NCBI GenBank assembly: GCA_002482725.1
Contig: DLGO01000001.1
Span: 1-64,000 of the forward strand
Source of the DNA: Bacteroidetes bacterium UBA7692
GTDB lineage: Bacteria; Bacteroidota; Bacteroidia; Chitinophagales; LD1
Reading direction: 5' to 3'
Length of the DNA stretch: 64,000 nt
Of the stretch, positions 54,525 through 63,013 are shown piece by piece. The notes below the pieces were generated by a model. The model was given only the letters and a program-made list of their open reading frames with translations, was not told where the DNA came from and searched no databases. The first letter of the stretch is position 1. Each line of letters begins with the position of its first letter. A program made the position numbers and the translations under genes.

Positions 54525-55820
54525 GTGTCTAAATTGAATTTAAAATCAATACTTGCAGCGAGCGTAATGCTTGCTGCAATTTTTTTTGTTGAAGGTTGCA
54601 AAGAGCCTACTATCGAAAACTCAACGCTCCTTACTTCGGACGATGAGTTGGTACTCGGCACGGCCGATACCCTTTCTATTTTTACAAGGCTGCTGAAAGA
54701 GGATCCGCAGATAACCAGTGGTGCCACTACAGGTATCCTGGGTAGTATCTCAGATCCCGTATTTGGCACAACAGCGGTAAGCTTTTCTTCCCAGTTTCGC
54801 CTGAATACCAATAATATATCTTTTGGTACAGGGCTTGCCCTGGACTCCTGCGTATTGTCTTTAAGCTATAAATCGCTATACGCCAACTTTACCCAGCCGG
54901 TTAATCTTAGTGTGTATGAGCTTTCAGAGGCATTGAATGTATCCTCTGTTTATTATAGCAATTCATCCGTAGCTATAGCTACTCCACCGGTAGGCAAGGT
55001 AAATGGTTATAAGCCCAATTTTAAAGATAGCTCCTATGTATATGGCGAAGTGTTCAAGCCGCAGCTTAGGGTACGCCTTAGCAATGACTTTGGTAACAAA
55101 ATATTATTAGCAGATTCGCTGACTTTGTCAGACAATGGCAAATTCCTTAATCTGATTAAGGGTCTCCAAATCAAAGCAGAGCCTGTTGCTAATGGCGATG
55201 GCCTTGTAGGATTCGATCTCAGGAGCGCAGAAACCAGAATAACACTATACTATAGAAACAGTGCCAATGACTCATTAAAGTTGGATATACCTATTGGCAG
55301 CGCCTCACAAAGCATCAACCATTTTGCCAATAATTTTTCGCCTACGGTTAACTCTGTATTGAACAATGACCCATTGGCCAATGATACCGTGCTTCCTGTT
55401 TCTGCCTCTGCCGGTACCAAGGTGAAAATCAGTATACCCCAGCTGGATTCACTGCCTCCTAACATTGCTATCAATAAGGCAGATCTGATCGTGCCTCTTT
55501 CTGCTTTTTACAGCATGTACGACACTACTTTCCTTCCGCCAACTACCATGAAATTATACCGGGTAAATTCTTTGGGCGTAGAGCAGGATAGCCTGAATGT
55601 GACCGATCAGAATATTCAACAAAAAAATATTAATGGAGTCCTTACCGTTGTATATAGATTTAATGTTACATTGTTCGTTCAAAAGTTATTGAATAAACAG
55701 GAAAAAAACTACGGGTTTGTGCTTAAAGCACCGGTTATAGATGGCAGAAGGGTATGCCTTAGCAATACCACAGCGCCTGCCGGTAGAATAGCATGTAGGA
55801 TTATTTACACCAAGTTATAG
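54525..55820 (+). CDS. DUF4270 lipoprotein
   Basis: The 431-residue protein starts with GTG (54525) and a lipoprotein signal (about 7-25, ILAASVMLAAIFFVEGC, lipidated C25). A large beta-rich domain of the DUF4270 type follows, with the phrases LGSISDPVFGTTAVSFSSQF and LDSCVLSLSYKS. DUF4270 lipoproteins are found almost only in Bacteroidota, near GT5-like and glmS genes. Function unknown; possibly outer-membrane surface binding. It is nine bases from glmS. Confidence 0.85.
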   Translation: MSKLNLKSILAASVMLAAIFFVEGCKEPTIENSTLLTSDDELVLGTADTLSIFTRLLKEDPQITSGATTGILGSISDPVFGTTAVSFSSQFRLNTNNISFGTGLALDSCVLSLSYKSLYANFTQPVNLSVYELSEALNVSSVYYSNSSVAIATPPVGKVNGYKPNFKDSSYVYGEVFKPQLRVRLSNDFGNKILLADSLTLSDNGKFLNLIKGLQIKAEPVANGDGLVGFDLRSAETRITLYYRNSANDSLKLDIPIGSASQSINHFANNFSPTVNSVLNNDPLANDTVLPVSASAGTKVKISIPQLDSLPPNIAINKADLIVPLSAFYSMYDTTFLPPTTMKLYRVNSLGVEQDSLNVTDQNIQQKNINGVLTVVYRFNVTLFVQKLLNKQEKNYGFVLKAPVIDGRRVCLSNTTAPAGRIACRIIYTKL

Positions 55821-55828
55821 AATAGAAT

Positions 55829-57664
55829 ATGTGTGGAATTGTAGCTTATATAGGTGGCCGAGAGGCTTATCCTATACTTATCAAAGGCCTTAAACGTCTT
55901 GAATACAGAGGTTATGATAGTGCCGGTGTGGCATTGTTGAACAATGGCTTGAACGTGTATAAGAAGAAAGGAAAGGTGGCTGACCTGGAAGAAGCTACAG
56001 AGGGCAAGGATACGCACTCTCATCTAGGCATGGGGCATACCCGATGGGCCACCCACGGCGAACCCAATGATGCCAACTCACATCCGCACCTTTCGCAAAG
56101 CGGCGATATTGCTATTATACATAATGGTATTATAGAGAACTATGGTACGCTGAAAGAAGAGTTGACCAATCGTGGGCATCATTTCAAAAGCGATACAGAT
56201 ACAGAGGTGCTGGTACACCTGATAGAGGAGATAAAGGAAAAGACAAATACTTCACTGGAAGAGGCTGTAAGGCTTGCCTTGAATGAAGTGATAGGTGCCT
56301 ATGCCATAGTGATAATATCTAAAGAAGATCCTACCCAAATGATAGGTGCCCGTAAGGGTAGCCCATTGGTAGTAGGTATCGGCGAAAATGAGTATTTCAT
56401 GGCGAGCGATGCTACACCTATCATCGAGTATACGCGCAAAGTAAGCTATCTGGAAGATGGTGAAATTGCCTACATCAAGAATGGTGAGCTGAACGTGCGT
56501 AACATTGCAAACGAAGAGGTATCCCCTTTCATTCAGCAATTGGAAATGAACCTGGAAGCAATAGAGAAGGGCGGCTATCCGCACTTTATGCTGAAAGAAA
56601 TACATGAGCAGCCACGCTCTATATTCGATAGCATCCGCGGTCGTTTCGACCCAAAGACAGGTGAATTTGCCATGCGCAGCCTGAAAGAGTATGAGCATAA
56701 GATCAAAAACCTGAACAGGATATTGATAGTAGGCTGTGGTACATCATGGCATGCCGGCCTGGTAGGTGAATACCTTTTCGAAGACCTGGCAAGAATACCG
56801 GTAGAAGTCGAATACGCCAGCGAATTCCGCTATCGTAACCCAATTATAAATGAAGATGATTTGGTAATCGCCATCTCTCAAAGTGGTGAAACAGCAGATA
56901 CGCTGGAGGCTATGCGTATAGCTAAGGAACACGGTGCTACCGTATTTGGACTGTGTAATGTAGTAGGCTCTTCCATACCAAGGTTAAGCCATGCAGGTGC
57001 ATATACCCACGCAGGGCCTGAAATAGGTGTGGCCAGTACCAAAGCATTTACCAGCCAGGTCGCCGTACTTACGTTGCTGGCATTGGCATTTGGTGAACTT
57101 CGCGGCAAAATTTCCAAGCAAGACCTTCGCTTGTCTATGGCAGAGCTGGAGACAATCCCGGAAAAGGCCGCAAGCCTGTTGAAATATGAGCCGCAAATAG
57201 TGCAGATAGCTGAAAAATTCCAGCATGCCCAAAACTTCCTTTTCCTTGGTCGTGGTTATGGTTTTCCGGTGGCACTGGAAGGAGCGTTAAAATTGAAAGA
57301 GATTTCCTACATACATGCCGAGGGATATCCTGCGGCAGAAATGAAGCATGGTCCTATCGCTTTGATAGATGACCAGATGCCTGTAGTGGTTATTGCCACC
57401 AAAAGCGTAAACTACGACAAGGTAGTAAGCAACATACAGGAGGTGAAAGCCCGCAAAGGTATCGTGATAGCAATAGTAACAGAGGGTGATACTAAAGTAA
57501 AGGCTATGGTGGATTACGCTATAGAAATTCCTTTGGTAAGCGATTTCCTTGAGCCGCTTTTGTCTACTATACCATTGCAGTTATTGTCATACCACATAGC
57601 GGTGTTGCGTAATTGTAATGTAGACCAGCCAAGGAATTTAGCTAAAAGTGTTACGGTAGAATAG
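55829..57664 (+). CDS. glmS: Glucosamine-fructose-6-phosphate aminotransferase
   Basis: The 611-residue enzyme makes glucosamine-6-phosphate, the start of UDP-GlcNAc synthesis for peptidoglycan and LPS. The N-terminal glutamine amidohydrolase has the nucleophile C2 (MCGIVAYIG), HTRWATHG and NGIIENY. The isomerase half has GCGTSWHAG and SGETADT, ending in LAKSVTVE. It probably shares a transcript with the DUF4270 gene (nine-base gap). No glmS ribozyme leader is visible in the short gap. Confidence 0.97.
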   Translation: MCGIVAYIGGREAYPILIKGLKRLEYRGYDSAGVALLNNGLNVYKKKGKVADLEEATEGKDTHSHLGMGHTRWATHGEPNDANSHPHLSQSGDIAIIHNGIIENYGTLKEELTNRGHHFKSDTDTEVLVHLIEEIKEKTNTSLEEAVRLALNEVIGAYAIVIISKEDPTQMIGARKGSPLVVGIGENEYFMASDATPIIEYTRKVSYLEDGEIAYIKNGELNVRNIANEEVSPFIQQLEMNLEAIEKGGYPHFMLKEIHEQPRSIFDSIRGRFDPKTGEFAMRSLKEYEHKIKNLNRILIVGCGTSWHAGLVGEYLFEDLARIPVEVEYASEFRYRNPIINEDDLVIAISQSGETADTLEAMRIAKEHGATVFGLCNVVGSSIPRLSHAGAYTHAGPEIGVASTKAFTSQVAVLTLLALAFGELRGKISKQDLRLSMAELETIPEKAASLLKYEPQIVQIAEKFQHAQNFLFLGRGYGFPVALEGALKLKEISYIHAEGYPAAEMKHGPIALIDDQMPVVVIATKSVNYDKVVSNIQEVKARKGIVIAIVTEGDTKVKAMVDYAIEIPLVSDFLEPLLSTIPLQLLSYHIAVLRNCNVDQPRNLAKSVTVE

Positions 57665-57671
57665 AGAGTTT

Positions 57672-58841
57672 CTATTCTTCGCTTTCATCGTCGTCCCAAT
57701 CGTATATAGATCGTTCATAAACGGCGTCTATATAGTCTACTTCCACAATGTGTACATTGTCTTTTAGTATCTTAAATTTTTCATTCAAAGGAATGCCGGC
57801 AAGTGTATTTTCTGTGGTGAAATAAGATGTTATGTTTCCTTTTTCCATTAATTTTCGCACGGCCTTCAACTTTATAGCATAGTTCACATTTTCACCTCCT
57901 CGTAATTGAGAGCAAACGGTGCCTATAAGATTAGCATTTTTGTCAAACAGCGGGCTGCCGCTGTTTCCGGGTTGTATTGGTGAAGATATCTGATACATCA
58001 TAGTGTCGCCTTTAAAGCCTGATCCTGAACTTATTACTCCTGTGGTTAGCTTGGCTTCATAGCCCATATAGTCAGTAATAGGATACCCAATGGTAAATAG
58101 TTCTTCTCCTGTTTCTGCTTCCGATTCCCTCAATGCATAGGATGGATCTTTAAGTATGAGAGATGTGTCTCTTAATCGCAAGATTGCAAGATCATTTTTC
58201 TTGTCAGTAATCACAGTGTCCAGTCGGTAATAACGGTTCTTGTCCTGTGGATTTAATCCTTTTATACGTATAATACTGTATTTATTAATTACATGATGAT
58301 TGGTGATAAAGTAGCCTTTAGAATTGAGCAGATAAGCTGTGGCAGAAGGAAACTTAGTTGCCTTGCCCATATTCTTGTCTTTTTTCCTCAGCAATATGTC
58401 ATTCTCATCATAATCCTTACTAGAAAAAGGCTCTTTTTGTTTTGCAAGGAATATTTGGAAGGAATCTTTATCAATTCTCTGTAATCTGGTCCAGTACCTG
58501 CTTCCAATCACTTCTTTTTCATAATCCACATTAAATGCGAGAAATACGGTGTCTCCTATTGTTGTAATGATCTTGTTAGCGTATGCGTCGAAATAGCCTA
58601 TACTTATTGCCAGTTTGCCTTCAGAATAGCTTGTGTAATGTGCTACCTGGTCCATGTTGAATCCTCCCAATTGTATGCCATTTATATACAAGTGCATAGA
58701 CTCATCCTGATAGCGCATCTTTTTATGAACCTGGTAAGGAAGTACATATACCTCTGTTTTGGTTTGGGTGGAATCTTGTGCCCGTACAGGGGTCAAAAAG
58801 AAAAAAGTAAGCAGGCAGCAAACAAATAGTTGGTAACTCAA
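57672..58841 (-). CDS. Exported trypsin-like serine protease with novel N-terminal region
   Basis: The 389-residue protein has a signal peptide (LLTFFFLTPVRAQ, to about 22), an unassigned region (30-160), and a trypsin-like protease domain. The triad is H183 (TNHHV), D217 (KNDLAI) and S294 (PGNSGSPL). The lack of a PDZ domain distinguishes it from DegP. The end is acidic (DWDDDESEE). Probably periplasmic or surface. It converges on glmS with seven bases between. Confidence 0.85.
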   Translation of the reverse strand: MSYQLFVCCLLTFFFLTPVRAQDSTQTKTEVYVLPYQVHKKMRYQDESMHLYINGIQLGGFNMDQVAHYTSYSEGKLAISIGYFDAYANKIITTIGDTVFLAFNVDYEKEVIGSRYWTRLQRIDKDSFQIFLAKQKEPFSSKDYDENDILLRKKDKNMGKATKFPSATAYLLNSKGYFITNHHVINKYSIIRIKGLNPQDKNRYYRLDTVITDKKNDLAILRLRDTSLILKDPSYALRESEAETGEELFTIGYPITDYMGYEAKLTTGVISSGSGFKGDTMMYQISSPIQPGNSGSPLFDKNANLIGTVCSQLRGGENVNYAIKLKAVRKLMEKGNITSYFTTENTLAGIPLNEKFKILKDNVHIVEVDYIDAVYERSIYDWDDDESEE

Positions 58842-58942
58842 GTAGTGATTTTGTTGAAGTTAATGATTATATAAATATAAGCGTATCTCGCTAATGATTA
58901 TTCGGGCGAATAATAATAATTTTTATAATTATGGCTTTTTAG

Positions 58943-59290
58943 ATGGATAAGTATAGCAATAAGCAATATAATTTTTTTGAAAACGTATTCGATCTGGTAC
59001 GCCTTATTCCCAATGGGCGGGTCACTTCTTATGGTGCTATAGCCAGATACCTTGGTACAGGCAATAGCGCGCGCATGGTTGGCTGGGCTATGCATGCGGC
59101 AGGTACAGCCGTCCCTCCTATACCCGCCCATAGAGTCCTGAACAGCAGTGGCCTGCTTACGGGTAAGCATCACTTTGGGTCGGGCCCCGAAATGCAGGAA
59201 CTCCTGGAAAAAGAAGGCATTCAGGTTGAAAATAATAAAGTGGTCAATTTTAACAAGTGTTTTTGGGACCCAACGCAGGAGCTGGGGTAG
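58943..59290 (+). CDS. Alkyltransferase-like protein (ATL, MGMT family)
   Basis: The 115-residue protein is the DNA-binding half of O6-alkylguanine-DNA alkyltransferases. The active cysteine motif PCHRV is replaced by PAHRV (A62), so it cannot transfer an alkyl group. ATL proteins bind O6-alkylguanine and pass it to nucleotide excision repair. VRLIPNGRVTSYGAIARYLG (about 18-37) is the DNA-binding helix-turn-helix. It diverges from the protease gene. Confidence 0.9.
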   Translation: MDKYSNKQYNFFENVFDLVRLIPNGRVTSYGAIARYLGTGNSARMVGWAMHAAGTAVPPIPAHRVLNSSGLLTGKHHFGSGPEMQELLEKEGIQVENNKVVNFNKCFWDPTQELG

Positions 59291-59339
59291 CTAAGTAGCC
59301 TTTAGTGTAAACTGGTTTTCATGTGTTGTCAGCAATTTC

Positions 59340-59347
59340 TATATTAG
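59340..59347 (+). promoter_or_regulatory. Possible -7 promoter box before yicC
   Basis: TATATTAG resembles TAnnTTTG, with two mismatches relative to the full consensus, and ends four bases before the ATG at 59352. It would make yicC leaderless, like several other genes here. Confidence 0.3.
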
Positions 59348-59351
59348 CAGC

Positions 59352-60233
59352 ATGCTCAGATCAATGACAGGCTTCGGCAAGGCCACAATCAACAAAGGCG
59401 ATACTACTATTACCATAGAAATACGATCGCTGAATAGTGGCAAGGGCATGGACCTTTCTACCAAATTGCCATCCCGTTTTCGCGAGCAGGAATATCTGCT
59501 GCGCCAATCACTTACACAAAAGCTCAGCAGGGGTAAAGTTGACCTGTATGCAAGCGTAACCAAGGAAGTAGAGACTACCGCGCTTCAGCTAAACAAGGGA
59601 GTAGTAAAATCGTATTACAAGATGCTGCGCGAGCTCAGCAGCGAATTGAATGCTAATGACGAACCTTTATTTTCCAGCATACTTAAATTGCCAGATGTAT
59701 TTGCAGATGCCCAGCAGGAGGCAGACCTGGATGAATGGAATTTAATAGATGAAACGATCAGCTCTGCCGTAGAGGCATTGGATCAGTTTCGTATTACAGA
59801 GGGCAAAGCTATAGCAGATGATCTATTGGGTCGAATAAAAATTATTGAGTATTTCAGCACGCACTTGAGGGAGCAGGATAAGCGCCGCACAGCAGATATG
59901 CGCCAACGCCTGAAAAATAATGTAGAGCAATTTATTCCCAAAGACCGTATAGACGAAAACAGGTTTGAGCAAGAAGTTATTTTCTATCTGGAAAAGCTGG
60001 ATATAACCGAAGAGCTTACCCGCTTACGTGCGCATTGCGACCACTTCCGCTCGGTAATAGAGGAGGATAAAGAAGACCAGAAAGGCCGGAAGCTCAACTT
60101 TATTTCGCAAGAGATAGGCCGCGAGATAAATACCGTAGGCTCCAAAGCCAATGACTCTGCCATGCAGAAGATTGTGGTGAATATGAAAGATGAACTGGAG
60201 AAGATAAAGGAACAAACCAGCAACGTATTGTAA
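59352..60233 (+). CDS. yicC: YicC family endoribonuclease-type protein
   Basis: The 293-residue protein has the N-terminal MLRSMTGFGKA and the C-terminal SEIGREINTLGSKAND-like block (here SQEIGREINTVGSKAND). YicC is a widely conserved protein shown to act as an endoribonuclease. It precedes gmk by 20 bases, a very common gene order in bacteria. A helical middle part (about 130-240) is charged. Confidence 0.95.
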   Translation: MLRSMTGFGKATINKGDTTITIEIRSLNSGKGMDLSTKLPSRFREQEYLLRQSLTQKLSRGKVDLYASVTKEVETTALQLNKGVVKSYYKMLRELSSELNANDEPLFSSILKLPDVFADAQQEADLDEWNLIDETISSAVEALDQFRITEGKAIADDLLGRIKIIEYFSTHLREQDKRRTADMRQRLKNNVEQFIPKDRIDENRFEQEVIFYLEKLDITEELTRLRAHCDHFRSVIEEDKEDQKGRKLNFISQEIGREINTVGSKANDSAMQKIVVNMKDELEKIKEQTSNVL

Positions 60234-60253
60234 AAGGATAATTTTAAGAATAA

Positions 60254-60862
60254 ATGAGTCACGCACCAGTAGTTAAAACATTTGAAAAGAAGTTGATTGT
60301 AATCACCGCTCCATCCGGTGCCGGAAAAACATCCATTGTAAAAAAATTGCTTCGCCATTTCCCGAATTTTGCCTTTTCTGTATCAGCCACTACGCGCGAT
60401 AAAAGAACGGGGGAAGAGCATGGAAAGGATTATTATTTCCTTTCTCATGAGGAGTTTAAGAAGAAGATAAACGAACATGCATTTGCAGAGCATGAAGAGG
60501 TATATGCCAATCAATTTTATGGCACATTGAAAGATGAGATTGAGCGTCTGTGGGCCATGCGCAAAACCGTAATTTTTGATATTGATGTAAAAGGTGCGGA
60601 AAACCTGAAAAAACAGTTTGGTGTACATTGCCATGCGATATTCATAAAGCCGCCTTCTAAAGAGACCCTGCTAAACAGATTGAAAGCGAGAAGTTCCGAA
60701 AGCGCAGATAGCTTGAAAAAGAGATTGAAGAGGGCTGAAGAAGAACTTACTTACGAAAATAAGTTCGACTATGTGGTGGAGAACAAAGATTTCGATATTG
60801 CCTACATGAGGGTTAAAAATTCAATTGTCCGCTTTTTGAATCCAACGCCGGTTTTTCATTGA
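60254..60862 (+). CDS. gmk: Guanylate kinase
   Basis: The 202-residue enzyme turns GMP into GDP with ATP. Its P-loop is APSGAGKTS (19-27), and the GMP-binding region holds SATTRDKRTGEEHGKDYYF (about 48-66). The VIFDIDVKGAENLKK block is also typical. Directly after yicC, likely in one operon. Start at 60254 is the family start (a short extra N-terminal arm of about ten residues). Confidence 0.96.
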   Translation: MSHAPVVKTFEKKLIVITAPSGAGKTSIVKKLLRHFPNFAFSVSATTRDKRTGEEHGKDYYFLSHEEFKKKINEHAFAEHEEVYANQFYGTLKDEIERLWAMRKTVIFDIDVKGAENLKKQFGVHCHAIFIKPPSKETLLNRLKARSSESADSLKKRLKRAEEELTYENKFDYVVENKDFDIAYMRVKNSIVRFLNPTPVFH

Positions 60863-60949
60863 TTAGCAGTTGCTTATTGGTGAAAAGTGAAAGTTTGATA
60901 ATAGTAAACGTAGTGTTTTCTTAAAGTGGCAAAACGTCACTAAAAAACT

Positions 60950-60957
60950 TATTTTTG
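60950..60957 (+). promoter_or_regulatory. -7 promoter box for purF
   Basis: TATTTTTG matches TAnnTTTG exactly and ends nine bases before the ATG at 60967. A TTG start at 60955 would lie inside the box, which supports the ATG. Confidence 0.55.
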
Positions 60958-60966
60958 CATCCTCCT

Positions 60967-62865
60967 ATGAGTGATTCTATCCACCACGAATGTGGTATCG
61001 CCTTTATCCGACTGCTGAAGCCATTAGATTACTATGTAGAAAAATACCGCACCATCTCCTGGGGGCTTAACAAGCTCTATCTTTTGATGGAAAAGCAGCA
61101 CAACCGTGGCCAGGACGGCGCGGGCATGGCGGTTATTAAACTCGACCCAAAGCATGGTAGCCATTTCATCAACAGGCAGCGCAGCGTACGCACGCAACCT
61201 ATAGTTGATATTTTCAGCCAGGTATTCTCTACCTTTCCGAAAGACCGGAAGCCACTGGAAAGTGCAGTAGCAGAAGCAGAATGGTATAAGCAGCACAACC
61301 CATTTGTGGGAGAGGTATTGCTTGGCCACCTTCGATACGGCACTTATGGTAAAAACAACGATAGCTTTTGCCATCCGTTTATCAGGGAAAATAACTGGAT
61401 TACCAGAAATCTTGTTTTAGCGGGTAACTTCAACATGACCAATGTTGACGACTTGTTCAATAACCTGATAGAGTTGGGCCAGCACCCGCGAGAGCGCAGC
61501 GATACCATTACGGTATTGGAGAAAATAGGCCACTTTCTGGATACAGAGGTGCAAACAATATTTGATAAGTACAAGGGTCAGGAGTACAGCAATAAGCAAA
61601 TAACCGACTTTATAGCAGAGGAGTTGCGTGTCAGCACTATTCTTCGCCGTTCAGCAAAGGATTTTGACGGAGGATATGCTATGGCTGGTATGTTTGGCCA
61701 TGGCGATGCTTTTGTATTGCGCGACCCCAATGGTATTCGCCCTGCCTACTATTACCACGATGATGAAGTGGTGGTAATAGCGAGCGAAAGGCCGGCAATT
61801 CAAACTACATTCAATGTACACTTCGACAGCATAAAAGAGGTGTCACCGGGCCATGCTATTATAGTTAAGAAAAATGGCGAGGTAAAAGACAGGATGATAG
61901 TAGAGCCGGGTGAGCGCAAAGCTTGTAGTTTCGAACGCATCTACTTTAGCCGCGGCACAGATTTTGAAATATATGATGAGCGCAAAAAACTAGGTGAGTA
62001 CCTTACCCCGGCAGTTTTGGAAGCGGTTAACTATGATTATGACAATACCGTATTTTCATTCATTCCCAATACAGCTGAAGTCGCATTTTATGGCTTGATG
62101 AAAGGCGTAGAAGGTGCGTTGAATAAACACAAGCGCGATATAATTGGCACACAGCCCGATATCACAATTGAGCAGCTGGATACCTTACTTGCTTTAAGAC
62201 CTCGTGTCGAAAAAATAGCGGTAAAGGATGTGAAGATGCGCACCTTTATAACAGACGATGCCAGCCGCGACGAAATGGTGAGCCACGTGTATGATATCAC
62301 CTATGGTAGCGTGAAAGCACATACTGATACCTTAGTCGTATTGGATGATTCTATAGTTCGGGGCACTACACTACAGCGTAGCATATTGTCGATACTGGAC
62401 AGGCTGCACCCGAAAAAAATAATCATTGTAAGCTCTGCACCACAAATCCGCTATCCTGATTGTTACGGTATAGATATGAGCCGCATGTACGACTTTATTG
62501 CTTTCCGGGCGTTAATCGCCTTGTTGAAGGACGATAAGCGTGAAGATTTGCTACAGGACGTGTACGAAAAGTGCAAAGCAGATGACAGCAAGCCAAATAG
62601 TGAGGTCAAAAACCATGTGAAGGAGCTATATGCACAATACACCGCCGAGCAGATAAGCACCAAAATTGGTGAGATAGTAAGGCCTCCTCAGATATTTGCT
62701 GATGTACAGGTTATATATCAAACTATAGAAAGCCTTCACCGTGCTTGTCCTCAAAATCTTGGAGACTGGTACTTTACGGGTAATTATCCTACTCCGGGTG
62801 GCAATAAAGTTGCCAATAAGGCCTTCGCAAACTATATGGAAGGCCGCAACGAAAGGGCTTACTAA
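60967..62865 (+). CDS. purF: Amidophosphoribosyltransferase
   Basis: The 632-residue enzyme does the first step of purine synthesis, making phosphoribosylamine from PRPP and glutamine. The nucleophile is C9 (SDSIHHECGIAF), so an eight-residue propeptide must be removed. The PRPP site is VVLDDSIVRGTT (near 459-470). It is longer than the E. coli enzyme (about 505 residues), a common form in Bacteroidota. Start is set at the ATG at 60967 rather than a TTG at 60955. Single gene. Confidence 0.94.
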   Translation: MSDSIHHECGIAFIRLLKPLDYYVEKYRTISWGLNKLYLLMEKQHNRGQDGAGMAVIKLDPKHGSHFINRQRSVRTQPIVDIFSQVFSTFPKDRKPLESAVAEAEWYKQHNPFVGEVLLGHLRYGTYGKNNDSFCHPFIRENNWITRNLVLAGNFNMTNVDDLFNNLIELGQHPRERSDTITVLEKIGHFLDTEVQTIFDKYKGQEYSNKQITDFIAEELRVSTILRRSAKDFDGGYAMAGMFGHGDAFVLRDPNGIRPAYYYHDDEVVVIASERPAIQTTFNVHFDSIKEVSPGHAIIVKKNGEVKDRMIVEPGERKACSFERIYFSRGTDFEIYDERKKLGEYLTPAVLEAVNYDYDNTVFSFIPNTAEVAFYGLMKGVEGALNKHKRDIIGTQPDITIEQLDTLLALRPRVEKIAVKDVKMRTFITDDASRDEMVSHVYDITYGSVKAHTDTLVVLDDSIVRGTTLQRSILSILDRLHPKKIIIVSSAPQIRYPDCYGIDMSRMYDFIAFRALIALLKDDKREDLLQDVYEKCKADDSKPNSEVKNHVKELYAQYTAEQISTKIGEIVRPPQIFADVQVIYQTIESLHRACPQNLGDWYFTGNYPTPGGNKVANKAFANYMEGRNERAY

Positions 62866-63013
62866 GATTTCTACGCTTTTGAAATAGCTTTTCATTAAAA
62901 AATTGAAGGCCAATGCTTTCAGTTAATAAAAAAACTATTATCAAAATATTAATTTTTGCTGTTGGATATATGCAACGTTATTAGCAGTTTTAACGCCTAG
63001 CTTCTGACAGACG

